NCBI RefSeq assembly: GCF_030269925.1
Contig: NC_085123.1
Location: 4,898,001 to 4,962,000 of the forward strand
Source of the DNA: Bombyx mori
Taxonomy: Eukaryota; Arthropoda; Insecta; Lepidoptera; Bombycidae
DNA length: 64,000 bases
Direction of reading: 5' to 3'
The notes below the pieces were generated by a model. It made no database searches. It saw only the letters and a program-made list of their open reading frames with translations, and was not told where the DNA came from. Positions 23,420 through 32,638 of the stretch are shown here, one piece after another. A program made the translations under genes and the position numbers. Positions within the stretch are counted from its first letter, which is position 1, and every line of letters starts with the position of its first letter.

Positions 23420-23856
23420 TCATTGTGGCCTAAAGGATAAGACGTCCGGTGCATTCGTATCTAGCGATGCACCGATGCTCGAATCCCGATAGCAAAGTAC
23501 CACTTTTTCTAATGAAATACGTACTTAACAAATGTTCTCGATTGACTTCCACGGTGAAGAAATAACATCGTGCAATAGAAATCAAACCCACAAAATTTTT
23601 ATTTGCGTAATTACTGGTGGTAGGACCACTTGTGAGTCCGCACGGGTAGGCACCACCACTATTTATGCCGTGAAGCAGTAATGCGTTTCGGTTAGAAGGG
23701 TGGGGCAGCCGCTGTAACTATACGGTACGGTATGGTCTCACCTTGAAACTCATATCTCAAGGTGGGTAGTGGAATTTACGCTGTAGATGTCTATGGGCTC
23801 CGGTAACCACTGAACACTAGGTGGGCCGTGAGCTCGTCCACAAACCTAAACAATAA
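23420..23856 (+). repeat. Bm1 SINE, near full length
   Basis: It starts TCATTGTGGCCTAAAGGATAAGACG and shows the tRNA-like head with a B-box-like GCTCGAATCCC. The middle and complete tail follow, ending ACAATAAAATAAAA. Several substitutions mark it as older than the copy at 51804. Confidence 0.88.
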
Positions 23857-24163
23857 AATAAAACAGTATTTTTACGAAACAAAAACGTGCGTGCGTCTTC
23901 TAGTGTGAACAGACAGCGACTCCCTAGCGAAATGAGAGTCTCGGCTCGATGTTGGACATTAAAATAAAGTTTTTGAAGAATATAACCATCCCTGTGGCCC
24001 ACAAAGCTAATTTTTGTTCGACTAATTTCCCTGAAAAATTCCATTTAAAAAAAAACTACTAGTAATGATTCTTTTTCATGCATTAGACGCAGAACGTAGA
24101 TATTCTAGTATAAATATAGGACTTGTGTCGTTGATCACAAGATAATACTTTTAAACATAACAC

Positions 24164-24172
24164 ACTAATAAA
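24164..24172. repeat. Target-site duplication of Jk-1 (left)
   Basis: ACTAATAAA here is repeated at 29359-29367 directly after the poly(A) tail. It defines the ends of the inserted element. Confidence 0.8.
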
Positions 24173-24576
24173 GTCGATAGAGGCACCCGTCACGCGCGGA
24201 CGTGCTCATCGACCACTCGATCGCCCGGCCTTTGTTCGCCCGGCTTTTGTTAGCCCGGCCATTGTTCGCGCGGCCTGTGTTCGTGGTACATCTGCCGACT
24301 AAGTGCTCTTCCTGGAAGTTTTTATTTGTTCTGTTTCCTTTTGTTATTTCTGTGTTCGTGATACATCTGCCGACAAACTGTCTTCCTGGAAGTGTTTAAT
24401 TGTTTTGTTTCTTTTTGTTATTTCCGTTTTGTTGTGATTTTTCTTTGTCCTGCAGTAATCGTGCCGCATCGCCACCTGTGTTCAATAGAACCGCTCAGGT
24501 CCGAAAAGTTGGGGCCTCGCCGCAAGGCGAGTGTTTTCTAAGACCCAGGGTAGCCCCACCTGGGCACGTAGACATC
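24173..24576 (+). promoter_or_regulatory. Jk-1 5' UTR / internal promoter region with direct repeats
   Basis: About 400 bp precede the ORF1 ATG. A set of short units resembling TTTGTTCGCCCGGC occurs at 24223-24275. Two copies of a ~75-bp unit starting TGTGTTCGTG(G/A)TACATCTGCCGAC then lie at 24276-24350 and 24351-24423. Jk-2 shows the same arrangement. Jockey elements are known to use internal RNA polymerase II promoters in this position. That these repeats bind factors is inference. Confidence 0.6.
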
Positions 24577-26199
24577 ATGGACGCTGTATTTGCGGAATTT
24601 CTCCGGCTTCGCTACCCAAAGCTCACTTCCGAGTTTCAGGCCTTCAAGGCCGATCACACTGCGAGCCCTCTCGTGGACTCCACCGAGCTCGCTGCTCCTG
24701 CGTCGCCTGTACCTGCGTGCAAAGCTTCTGCATCGAGCACCGCAGCCTCCGTCGTGCCTGCCGTTCCCGCGTCGCCTATACTGGCGAGTAAAACTGCTGC
24801 GTCGTCCGCCGTGGTCACCGTTCCAGCAGCGCGGTCATCCGCGGCCTCCGTTGCGCCGTCCAAAACACCTACTCGTAGGTCACCTGCGCCCGCCTCCTCG
24901 TCCTCCGACTCTGACTCGGAGATGGAGGTCGACCTCGCTCCCGCCTCATCGACGGATGGATTCACCCTGGTGCAAAAGGGTAAGAAGCGTGCCGCGGAGT
25001 CTCGAGCTCCCGCGGCCGCTAAAATTAGCAAAGCCGCGAACGCGTCGCGCCCCCGCCCTCAGACTCCCGTTGCGCCTCCAGCCCGTGCCACTCCGTCGCC
25101 GCGTCCGGTGGCACAAAATAAAGCCCAGACCCCTCCCCCGGTAATCCTTCAAGAGAAGGTAGCTTGGGAACGAGTTTCCCTGGCCCTTAAGGCCAAAAAT
25201 ATCAATTTTACGAATGCCCGTAACCTCGCAAACGGCATTCAAATTAAGGTTCGAACATCCGACGACCATAGGGCCCTCTCTTCTTACCTCCGTAAGGAGC
25301 GTATAAGTTTCCACACATATACGCTCCAGGAGGAGCGCGAACTCCGTGCCGTTATACGTGGCATCCCTAAAGAGTTGGATGCCGAGCTCGTCAAGGCCGA
25401 CCTTCTCGAACAAGGCCTACCGGTTAACTCCGTACACCGCATGCACACAGGCCGCGGAAGGGAGCCATATAATATGGTTCTCGTCGCCCTCCAGCCTACC
25501 CCCGAGGGTAAGCAAATATTCAACATCCGAACGGTCTGTAGCCTTTCCGGAATCGCAGTCGAAACCCCACACAAGAAAGGCACACCTAGCCAGTGCCATA
25601 ACTGCCAATTATACGGGCATTCTTCCCGTAACTGTCACGCGCGCCCCCGATGCGTCAAGTGCTTAGGCGATCACGCCACGGCCCTATGCACTCGCGATCA
25701 AAAAACCGCGACAGAACCGCCTAGCTGCGTCCTGTGTCGAACACAGGGTCACCCCGCAAATTACCGCGGATGCCCCCGAGCCCCGAAAATAAATCGCCGC
25801 GTCGCCCGCCAAAACCGCCTCCGAGCTTCCGGCCCAGACATCAAAGCCTCGGCACCCTCTGTGTCGCAGGCTAAGCCAGCGTTCGTTCCGGCGCCGGTGC
25901 CCAGTGTCTCGGCCTGGGCGAAACCGCTGCCGTACATGAACACGGCTACAACTCCCTCCTCCGCGATTCGTCCCGCCCCCGCGACTCGTCCCTCTCCCGC
26001 GACTTGCCCTCCGACCGCGTCCGACAATCTCGCTTTAGCGATCGACTTCTTTCAGTCGATCAACTTTGAGCGCGTTAACGCTTTGGGCGACGCCATTCGC
26101 GCTGCCTCCACTGCACAACACTTTATCGCCGTTGTGCAGGAATACGCCGACGTATACGCGTCATTAAATACGTACGTCCTCCCCTCACTCCGCCGGTAA
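24577..26199 (+). CDS. Jk-1 ORF1, Gag-like nucleic-acid-binding protein
   Basis: It encodes about 540 residues from ATG 24577 (MDAVFAEFLRLRYPKL) to TAA. An open frame continues upstream to 24400, but without a good ATG. The N-terminal ~190 residues are Ala/Ser/Pro-rich and low in complexity. A conserved middle follows (VSLALKAKNINFTNARNL, then VIRGIPKELDAELVKADL), resembling the RRM-like core of Jockey ORF1 proteins. Three zinc knuckles lie at about residues 340-399: CHNCQLYGHSSRNC, CVKCLGDHATALC and CVLCRTQGHPANYRGC. The Pro/Ala-rich C-terminus follows. Such proteins bind element RNA and form ribonucleoprotein particles with ORF2. The stop lies 3 nt before the ORF2 ATG. Confidence 0.9.
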   Translation: MDAVFAEFLRLRYPKLTSEFQAFKADHTASPLVDSTELAAPASPVPACKASASSTAASVVPAVPASPILASKTAASSAVVTVPAARSSAASVAPSKTPTRRSPAPASSSSDSDSEMEVDLAPASSTDGFTLVQKGKKRAAESRAPAAAKISKAANASRPRPQTPVAPPARATPSPRPVAQNKAQTPPPVILQEKVAWERVSLALKAKNINFTNARNLANGIQIKVRTSDDHRALSSYLRKERISFHTYTLQEERELRAVIRGIPKELDAELVKADLLEQGLPVNSVHRMHTGRGREPYNMVLVALQPTPEGKQIFNIRTVCSLSGIAVETPHKKGTPSQCHNCQLYGHSSRNCHARPRCVKCLGDHATALCTRDQKTATEPPSCVLCRTQGHPANYRGCPRAPKINRRVARQNRLRASGPDIKASAPSVSQAKPAFVPAPVPSVSAWAKPLPYMNTATTPSSAIRPAPATRPSPATCPPTASDNLALAIDFFQSINFERVNALGDAIRAASTAQHFIAVVQEYADVYASLNTYVLPSLRR

Positions 26200-26202
26200 T
26201 CA

Positions 26203-29079
26203 ATGGCGTATATAAGTAGAATAAAGCCCCTATCCATGACGATAGGATTTTTTAACGCTTACGGTCTCGCAAATCAACGTGATCAGGTTTCTGACTTTTT
26301 GCGTGACCATCAAATTGATATCTTTTTAGTGCAGGAGACCCTACTTAAGCCCGCGCGCCGTGACCCTAAAATCGCGAACTATAACATGGTCAGGAACGAC
26401 AGGCTCTCTGCTCGTGGTGGTGGTACCGTCATTTACTATAGAAGAGCCCTGCATTGCGTCCCACTCGATCCTCCCGCGCTCGCTAATATCGAAGCATCAG
26501 TGTGCCGAATCTCACTGACGGGACACGCGCCGATCGTTATCGCGTCCGTTTATCTTCCACCGGATAAGATCGTTCTAAGCAGTGATATCGAGGCGCTGCT
26601 CGGCATGGGGAGCTCTGTCATTCTGGCTGGCGACCTAAATTGTAAACACATTAGGTGGAACTCACACACCACAACCCCGAATGGCAGGCGGCTTGACGCG
26701 TTAGTCGATAATCTCGCCTTCGATATCGTCGCTCCGCTAATCCCGACTCACTACCCGCTAAATATCGCGCATCGCCCGGATATACTCGACATAGCGTTAT
26801 TAAAAAACGTAACTCTGCGCTTACACTCGATCGAAGTAGTTTCAGAGTTAGATTCAGACCACCGTCCCGTCGTTATGAAGCTCGGTCGCGCTCCCGATTC
26901 CGTTCCCGTCACGAGGACTGTGGTGGATTGGCACACGCTGGGCATCAGCCTGGCTGAATCTGATCCACCATCGCTACCGTTTAGCCCGGACTCTACCCCG
27001 TCTCCTCAGGATACCGCTGAAGCCATAGACATCTTAACGTCACACATCACCTCGACATTAGATAGGTCATCGAAACAAGTTGTAGCGGAGGACTTCCTTC
27101 ACCGCTTCAAATTGTCCGACGATATTAGGGAACTCCTTAGAGCTAAGAACGCCTCGATACGCGCCTACGACAGGTATCCTACCGCGGAAAATCGTATTCG
27201 AATGCGTGCCCTACAACGCGACGTAAAGTCTCGCATCGCCGAAGTCCGAGATGCCAGATGGTCTGATTTCTTAGAAGGACTCGCGCCCTCCCAAAGGTCT
27301 TACTACCGCTTAGCTCGTACTCTCAAATCGGATACGGTAGTAACTATGCCCCCCCTCGTAGGCCCCTCAGGCCGACTCACGGCGTTCGATGATGACGAAA
27401 AAGCAGAGCTGCTGGCCGATACATTGCAAACCCAGTGCACGCCCAGCACTCAATCCGTGGACCCTGTTCATGTAGAATTAGTAGACAATGAGGTAGAACG
27501 CAGAGCCTCCTTGCCACCCTCTGATGTGTTACCACCCGTCACCCCGATGGAAGTTAAAGACTTGATCAAAGACCTACGTCCTCGCAAGGCTCCCGGTTCC
27601 GACGGTATATCCAACCGCGTTATTAAACTTCTACCCGTCCAACTCATCGTGATGTTGGCATCTATTTTCAATGCCGCTATGGCGAACTGTATCTTTCCCG
27701 CGGTGTGGAAAGAAGCGGACGTTATCGGCATACATAAACCCGGTAAACCAAAAAATCATCCGACGAGCTACCGCCCGATTAGCCTCCTCATGTCTCTAGG
27801 CAAACTGTATGAGCGTCTGCTCTACAAACGCCTCAGAGACTTCGTCTCATCCAAGGGCATTCTCATCGATGAACAATTCGGATTCCGTACAAATCACTCA
27901 TGCGTTCAACAGGTGCACCGCCTCACGGAGCACATTCTTGTGGGGCTTAATCGACCAAAACCGTTATACACGGGAGCTCTCTTCTTCGACGTCGCAAAAG
28001 CGTTCGACAAAGTCTGGCACAACGGTTTGATTTTCAAACTATTCAACATGGGTGTGCCGGATAGTCTCGTGCTCATCATACGGGACTTCTTGTCGAACCG
28101 CTCTTTTCGATATCGAGTCGAGGGAACCCGCTCCTCCCCACGACCTCTCACAGCTGGAGTCCCGCAAGGCTCTGTCCTCTCACCCCTCCTATTTAGCTTA
28201 TTCGTTAACGATATTCCCCGGTCGCCGCCGACCCATTTAGCTTTATTCGCCGACGACACGACTGTTTACTATTCCAGTAGAAACAAGTCCCTAATCGCGA
28301 AGAAGCTTCAGAGCGCAGCCCTAGCCCTAGGACAGTGGTTCCGAAAATGGCGCATAGACATCAACCCAGCGAAAAGTACTGCGGTGCTCTTTCAGAGGGG
28401 AAGCTCCACACGGATTTCCTCCCGTATTAGGAGGAGGAATCTCACACCCCCGATTACTCTCTTTAGTCAATCCATACCCTGGGCCAGGAAGGTCAAGTAC
28501 CTGGGCGTTACCCTGGATGCATCGATGACATTCCGCCCGCATATAAAATCAGTCCGTGACCGTGCCGCGTTTATTCTCGGTAGACTCTACCCCATGATTT
28601 GTAAGCGGAGTAAAATGTCCCTTCGGAACAAGGTGACACTTTACAAAACTTGCATAAGGCCCGTCATGACTTACGCGAGTGTGGTGTTCGCTCACGCGGC
28701 CCGCACGCACATAGACACCCTTCAATCTCTACAATCCCGCTTTTGCAGGTTAGCCGTCGGAGCTCCGTGGTTCGTGAGGAACGTTGACCTACACGACGAC
28801 CTGGGCCTCGAATCTATACAGAAATACATGAAGTCAGCGTCGGAACGGTACTTCGATAAGGCTATGCGTCATGATAATCGCCTTATCGTAGCCGCCGCTG
28901 ACTACTCCCCGAATCCTGATCATGCAGGAGCCAGTCACCGTCGACGCCCTAGACACGTCCTTACGGATCCATCAGATCCAATAACCTTCGCACTAGACGC
29001 CTTCAGCTCTAGGAGCAGGCTTAGGGACCTCGGTAACCGTACTCGTCGAACTCGACAAAGAGTTCGCCGTGCAACCTAA
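26203..29079 (+). CDS. Jk-1 ORF2, endonuclease/reverse transcriptase
   Basis: It encodes 958 residues with no stop. The N-terminal AP-like endonuclease (about residues 1-225) shows FNAYGLANQ, QETLL, GDLN at 143-146 and SDHRPV at 218-223. The reverse transcriptase (about 440-740) shows YRPISLLMSLGKLYERLL near 522, FDVAKAFDKVWH, GVPQGSVLSPLLFSLFVNDI and the catalytic FADDT at 682-686, then KYLGVTLD. There is no C-terminal zinc finger or RNase H that I can recognise, which fits the Jockey clade. The enzyme nicks target DNA and primes cDNA synthesis on the element RNA. TAATCAATG at the junction suggests translation by termination-reinitiation, which is inference. Confidence 0.93.
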   Translation: MAYISRIKPLSMTIGFFNAYGLANQRDQVSDFLRDHQIDIFLVQETLLKPARRDPKIANYNMVRNDRLSARGGGTVIYYRRALHCVPLDPPALANIEASVCRISLTGHAPIVIASVYLPPDKIVLSSDIEALLGMGSSVILAGDLNCKHIRWNSHTTTPNGRRLDALVDNLAFDIVAPLIPTHYPLNIAHRPDILDIALLKNVTLRLHSIEVVSELDSDHRPVVMKLGRAPDSVPVTRTVVDWHTLGISLAESDPPSLPFSPDSTPSPQDTAEAIDILTSHITSTLDRSSKQVVAEDFLHRFKLSDDIRELLRAKNASIRAYDRYPTAENRIRMRALQRDVKSRIAEVRDARWSDFLEGLAPSQRSYYRLARTLKSDTVVTMPPLVGPSGRLTAFDDDEKAELLADTLQTQCTPSTQSVDPVHVELVDNEVERRASLPPSDVLPPVTPMEVKDLIKDLRPRKAPGSDGISNRVIKLLPVQLIVMLASIFNAAMANCIFPAVWKEADVIGIHKPGKPKNHPTSYRPISLLMSLGKLYERLLYKRLRDFVSSKGILIDEQFGFRTNHSCVQQVHRLTEHILVGLNRPKPLYTGALFFDVAKAFDKVWHNGLIFKLFNMGVPDSLVLIIRDFLSNRSFRYRVEGTRSSPRPLTAGVPQGSVLSPLLFSLFVNDIPRSPPTHLALFADDTTVYYSSRNKSLIAKKLQSAALALGQWFRKWRIDINPAKSTAVLFQRGSSTRISSRIRRRNLTPPITLFSQSIPWARKVKYLGVTLDASMTFRPHIKSVRDRAAFILGRLYPMICKRSKMSLRNKVTLYKTCIRPVMTYASVVFAHAARTHIDTLQSLQSRFCRLAVGAPWFVRNVDLHDDLGLESIQKYMKSASERYFDKAMRHDNRLIVAAADYSPNPDHAGASHRRRPRHVLTDPSDPITFALDAFSSRSRLRDLGNRTRRTRQRVRRAT

Positions 29080-29304
29080 CCCATGAATCAGCTCGCTGAG
29101 TTTCTCGCCGGATCTTCTCAGCGGGTCGCGATTCCGATCCGGTAGTAGATTCATTCGCGAAGCAGCTGCTCTTGAGCTGTTAGGTCTCCTTCGGAGGCGC
29201 TCGGGTAGCTGTTAGCAAATCCCACCCCTCCTGGCTGAGCCTTTGCTCGCCCACCTGTCCTGGTGAAACTGGAAAGGCCTCCGGGCCACCAGTAATCCTT
29301 CAAT

Positions 29305-29359
<55 letters not shown>
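29080..29359 (+). other. Jk-1 3' UTR and poly(A) tail
   Basis: The 3' UTR (TCTCAGCGGGTCGCGATTCC..., GGAAAGGCCTCCGGGCCACC) is shared with Jk-2, Jk-3 and the decayed copy at 19417. It ends ATCATA followed by 52 A residues. No canonical AATAAA signal lies just before the tail; the element may rely on downstream signals. Confidence 0.75.
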
Positions 29360-29361
<2 letters not shown>

Positions 29362-29367
29362 AATAAA

Positions 29368-29759
29368 TAAATTATATTTATTTAATCAATAACATTAACA
29401 TTTACTTTTTATGTAAGCTATACTGTGCTTTGGTAGTTTTTATTTGGATAAAAACCATCGTTTCATTTTGCGAGAAAGTCTTAAATGGTGTCCTCTTCAT
29501 TTCCTCTTAGCACTTACCACTGATTTTCGGTAACGTTTTTAAAGATTTTCGTCGAATGGTAAAATATTAAATAATAACCGCAAGCTTAAAACGTAAATAT
29601 GATTTTAACAATATTGCCGTAGGTTTTAAATAACTTTGACAAAATACTTTTTTAATGCGCTAACTACAACATTCCTATTATTATTATGTAAATTAATTTC
29701 GTTGCTTTCCTTTAAATTAATCATTGACCTCTGAAGATTAGCGTGGCTAGACCATCATC
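29368..29759. other. AT-rich sequence, no gene seen
   Basis: No gene or repeat was recognised between the Jk-1 right flank and the next LINE fragment. Confidence 0.45.
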
Positions 29760-29991
29760 ATCATCTTAGGCCTTACAGCCCAGGGTGGGCCTTAGCATGG
29801 TCCAGTATGTCTCTCCAGACTGTTCTGTTCAGGGCTTTCTCCTTCCAGTTCTTGACGCCGATATTTTTGAGGTCGCGCTCCACGCCATCCAACCATCGGA
29901 GTTTGGGTCTGCCACGACTTTTGCGACCCTCTGGTTTGCCATAGAGCAATTGTCTCGGCATTCTGGTACTCGTGGCTAGACGGTCGCCCAT
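29756..29991 (-). mobile_element. LINE 3' fragment with (ATG)n tail
   Basis: On the minus strand this is an ORF2 C-terminus followed by GGCCTAAGATGATGATGATGG, a short microsatellite tail. Tails of this sort are known in RTE-like and related LINEs. Confidence 0.7.
29773..29991 (-). pseudogene. Reverse transcriptase C-terminal tail, third type
   Basis: The minus-strand frame reads GDRLATSTRMPRQLLYGKPE, then GRKSRGRPKLRWLDGVERDL, then WKEKALNRTVWRDILDHAKAHPGL and a stop. This is a very common C-terminal module of insect LINE ORF2 proteins (GRPxxRWxDxVxxDL...AxDRxxWRxxVxxAKxHxGL). The frame is open for 73 codons, then lost upstream. No catalytic region remains. Confidence 0.75.
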
Positions 29992-30564
29992 TAAAGATTG
30001 TCGGAGTATTATCGTAAAGAACGGTCAACCTTAGATAAGACTTCACTCTTGGACTGGTAGCGTGAAGGATAAATAAAGTAAAAACGTGTGGCACTCGGGA
30101 ACTACCGCGGTAAAGCTATTGCATAGCATTTTTTATCAACTTATGCAATTATAATTAGACAATGATAATTTAATATTAAAACAATAATAAAACAAGACCA
30201 CGCTATATTAAACATTAATAAAAGCAAAACATTAACTGTGTTAATGTTTTGGGGTGTTAGATTTTTTTCTTTACGGAATTTCATGATTCGGTCGCCGCGC
30301 TCAAGGCCCTCGATAAAAGCTATGCAATAGCTTAATAAATGATAAACCCTGGTTTTTATTTTATGGATTTCATTTAATTTATTCACACTAAGATATCTTT
30401 CTAAAATATACCGTATTAGTGTGTACTAAGATAGAATAATCAAGGTAATTAGAACATAACTGGATTTAACGGTGACAACGCTATCTGGTCTTCAGGGATT
30501 TAAGCGATCATGAATCGCTTAATGTATGCTCAAGTTTAAAGTGTGATTTGTGCTTGAAATGTAC
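29992..30564. other. AT-rich sequence, no gene seen
   Basis: Only short frames; no family resemblance was recognised. Confidence 0.45.
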
Positions 30565-30705
30565 ATACATTAATTAAAAACTTTATACTCCTTCTTACCA
30601 AAAATTGTGTAGACGGATGAGTGTGAAATTTTCCACATTTATTGATAATATAATTATATGAAAGAAGTGCAGAATGCTAATTTTTTTTAAATTATGCATA
30701 AAAAT
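30565..30705 (+). mobile_element. HelA copy 2, left part
   Basis: Decayed HelA 5' region (AAAAACTTTATACTCCTTCTTACC, GAAATTTTCCACATTTATTGATAATATAA, GCAGAATGCTAAT, GCATAAAAATAC). It is cut by the left end of the maT element. Confidence 0.65.
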
Positions 30706-30706
30706 A

Positions 30707-32013
30707 CCTAGTCAGGTCATAAATTCTGTCACATGTTTAATGTAAAATAATTGAAACAAGTTTATTCATTATGTAACCATTCATATACCAAAATGAACTA
30801 AACAAAACATAGATTCTTATGACACTAAAGTTTATTCAAAATGACCTCCGTGATTTTGAATACAGGCCTTCAATCTGCCCGGCCAGTCGTCTATCGCAGC
30901 ACGAACGAGGTCCATGTCAATATCGGCGGCTGCCTTAATCAAGGATGTCTTGAGTGACTCCAAATTGGGATGAGGCTTTGAGCACGCCTTTTCCTCTAAG
31001 TGTTGCTATATCTTGTAATCTAACGGATTCAAATCTGGACTGGAGGAGGGCCAGTCTTCGTGCCGGATGAAGTCGATTTCACGCGCCGCCAGCCAGTCTT
31101 GTGTGCTCTTCGCTCTATGAGCTGGCGCCGAATCTTGTTGGAATACCCAGTGCCTGTTATTGAACATGGTATGAGAAACAGGTTCCACAAGGTTCGTCAG
31201 GACTGTATTTTGATACACAACTGCATTCGTTTTTACACCTTTCTCACAAAAATGTACCTCTGTTAAGCCCCAATAAGAAACTCCCAACCATACCATGAGC
31301 GAGGATGGAAAATGACCTCGTTGGACACGCGGAATACGGTTGCTCGCTTCTTCACTACTGTGTGCGTACACCTTATCATTTTGTTTGTTGTAGCTCTCTT
31401 GTACTGTAAAAATTTTTTCATCCGAAAAAAGAATTTCCCGATATTTTTTTCCCGCGTACCGCTTCAACAAAGCGCGGCATCTCTTCAGTCTCAGGTCCAT
31501 TAGACGAGCATTCAAACGATGTCCTGTTTTTCTTCGATATGCCCGAAGCCCTAAGTCTTCATTTAACACCCTTTTCACAGTGGTTCTGCTTAACCCCATC
31601 TGAAGGGCCAACAGTTTCTGCTTACGTTTGGGATTTCTTTGAATTCGCGCCTTCACAACTTTTATCACTGCTGGAGTCCTAACAGACCGAGGGCGACCAC
31701 TTCTTGACCTGTCATCTACACTAGAGTCTTCATTGTATTGTTTGATGGTACGATAAACGAATCTTTTGGTTATATTCAAATTTTTCAGTATGTTAAAAAT
31801 TTGAATTGGCGCGTAACCGCAACGATGCAACGCAATAACTGCAACACGGTCTTCTTTAAGCGTCCACTCCATATTTAAAAATGAGTAAAATTCTAAAAGT
31901 ATATATTTTTATTTTCATGAACAATTCGAAATTCGAATTCAATAAACTTTTTTGTGGCCAGCATTCTAAAAGAAACGTTTTTACTGTGTGACAATACTTA
32001 TGACCTGACTAGT
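30707..32013 (-). mobile_element. maT-type (DD37D) mariner-like transposon
   Basis: A ~1.3-kb element with terminal inverted repeats of ~28 bp. CTAGTCAGGTCATAAATTCTGTCAC starts at 30708, and its counterpart CTAGTCAGGTCATAAGTATTGTCAC on the minus strand occupies 31984-32012. A TA dinucleotide flanks each side (30705-30706 and 32014-32015), the usual target duplication of Tc1/mariner elements. It contains one transposase gene, which has a nonsense codon. The size fits the maT family. Confidence 0.85.
30832..31872 (-). pseudogene. maT-like transposase with one internal stop
   Basis: Reading from ATG at 31872, the first 288 residues are open. They hold an N-terminal helix-turn-helix region (ALHRCGYAPIQIFNILKNL, then a GRPRSVRTPAV hinge) and the catalytic domain with FSDEKIF, VFQQDSAPAHRA and SPDLNPLDY. 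I count 37 residues between the second D (QQD) and the third D (PLD), giving DD37D, the maT signature. A TAG at 31006-31008 follows DYKI, where family members have Trp, so TGG to TAG is likely. The frame continues for 57 further codons to TAA at 30832. All three catalytic Asp residues precede the stop. Without readthrough the C-terminus is lost and activity is unlikely. Confidence 0.85.
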
Positions 32014-32017
32014 TATA

Positions 32018-32310
32018 TCTTCTATGTATATAAAAATGAATTGCTGTTCGTTAGTCTCGCTAAAACTCGAGAACGGCTGGACCGATTTGGTTAATTTTGG
32101 TCTTGAATTATTTTTGAAAGTCCGGAGAAGGTTTAAAAGGTAAATAAATATGAAAATGCTCGAAACTAAATAAAAATTACAATTTTGTTTTCCCTTTGAT
32201 GTGTCTACCGTCGGACGGATTCCTTTTGTTTGTTTTAAGTTTATTTTATACAAAAGTTTAGGTCTTTTATTTATCGATTGAGGCACTACGAAGTCTGCCG
32301 GGTCAGCTAG
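32018..32310 (+). mobile_element. Non-autonomous Helitron HelB, copy 2
   Basis: It begins TCTTCTATGTATATAAAAATG, contains the family core ACTCGAGAACGGCTGGACCGA and CCGTCGGACGGATTCC, and ends CCGGGTCAGCTAG at 32310. The flanks are A before and T after. It abuts the right end of maT within 5 bp. Confidence 0.75.
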
Positions 32311-32638
32311 TATTATTATATAAAAGGAGTACAAAATGCTTTTTTTTTAATTATGCATTAAAAATACATTAAATCAATAAAAATAACATTACACACACTA
32401 CCATGTATTTGACACACACACGCGCTTACATATACTCTTTTATTTATTGTTAAAATCTGTGGTCAAATTGAAAATAGATTAATATTGTTTGTCTTTAATA
32501 TTATTTGTCTATAGTGTAGCCTTGGGAAAGTTTGTGATTAAAAAACTAAAGTCCTTGACCATAAAACCATAATAAAGTTTTAGCTTATAATTGAAATTAA
32601 TATTTATGGTCGAATTTCGACTATTGGGCGACCACTAG
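32311..32638 (+). mobile_element. HelA copy 2, right part
   Basis: It starts inside the HelA body (TATTATATAAAAGGAGTACAAAATGC) and runs to the HelA 3' end (GGTCGAATTTCGACTATTGGGCGACCACTAG). The first ~55 bp repeat sequence already present in the left part at 30645-30705, so the two parts are not a simple split of one copy. Confidence 0.7.

Larger units (their letters stand above)
24173..29359 (+). mobile_element. Full-length Jockey-clade LINE Jk-1
   Basis: This 5.2-kb element has all parts in order: 5' UTR with direct repeats, ORF1 (24577-26199), ORF2 (26203-29079), a ~230-bp 3' UTR and a 52-nt poly(A) run (29308-29359). The 9-bp duplications on both sides support a single target-primed insertion. 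Both frames are open, and the catalytic residues that I can recognise are present. Codon composition is GC-richer than the AT-rich surroundings. It may be retrotransposition-competent; sequence alone cannot prove activity. Confidence 0.9.

Noticed and set aside
24400..24576. Upstream extension of Jk-1 ORF1
   Set aside because: The frame is open but lacks an ATG and overlaps the repeated 5' UTR. The first good ATG is 24577.
24654..26027. Long antisense frames opposite Jk-1 ORF1
   Set aside because: They mirror the biased codon use of the sense strand, recur in Jk-2 and show no domain.
29308..29359. Long A-run considered as an assembly artefact
   Set aside because: It sits exactly between the Jk 3' UTR and the repeated target sequence, so it is the element's poly(A) tail, although its exact length may be uncertain.
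31981..32334. Minus-strand frame of 117 codons in HelB copy 2
   Set aside because: Similar frames occur in other HelB copies only because the element sequence is shared. There is no domain and composition is AT-driven.
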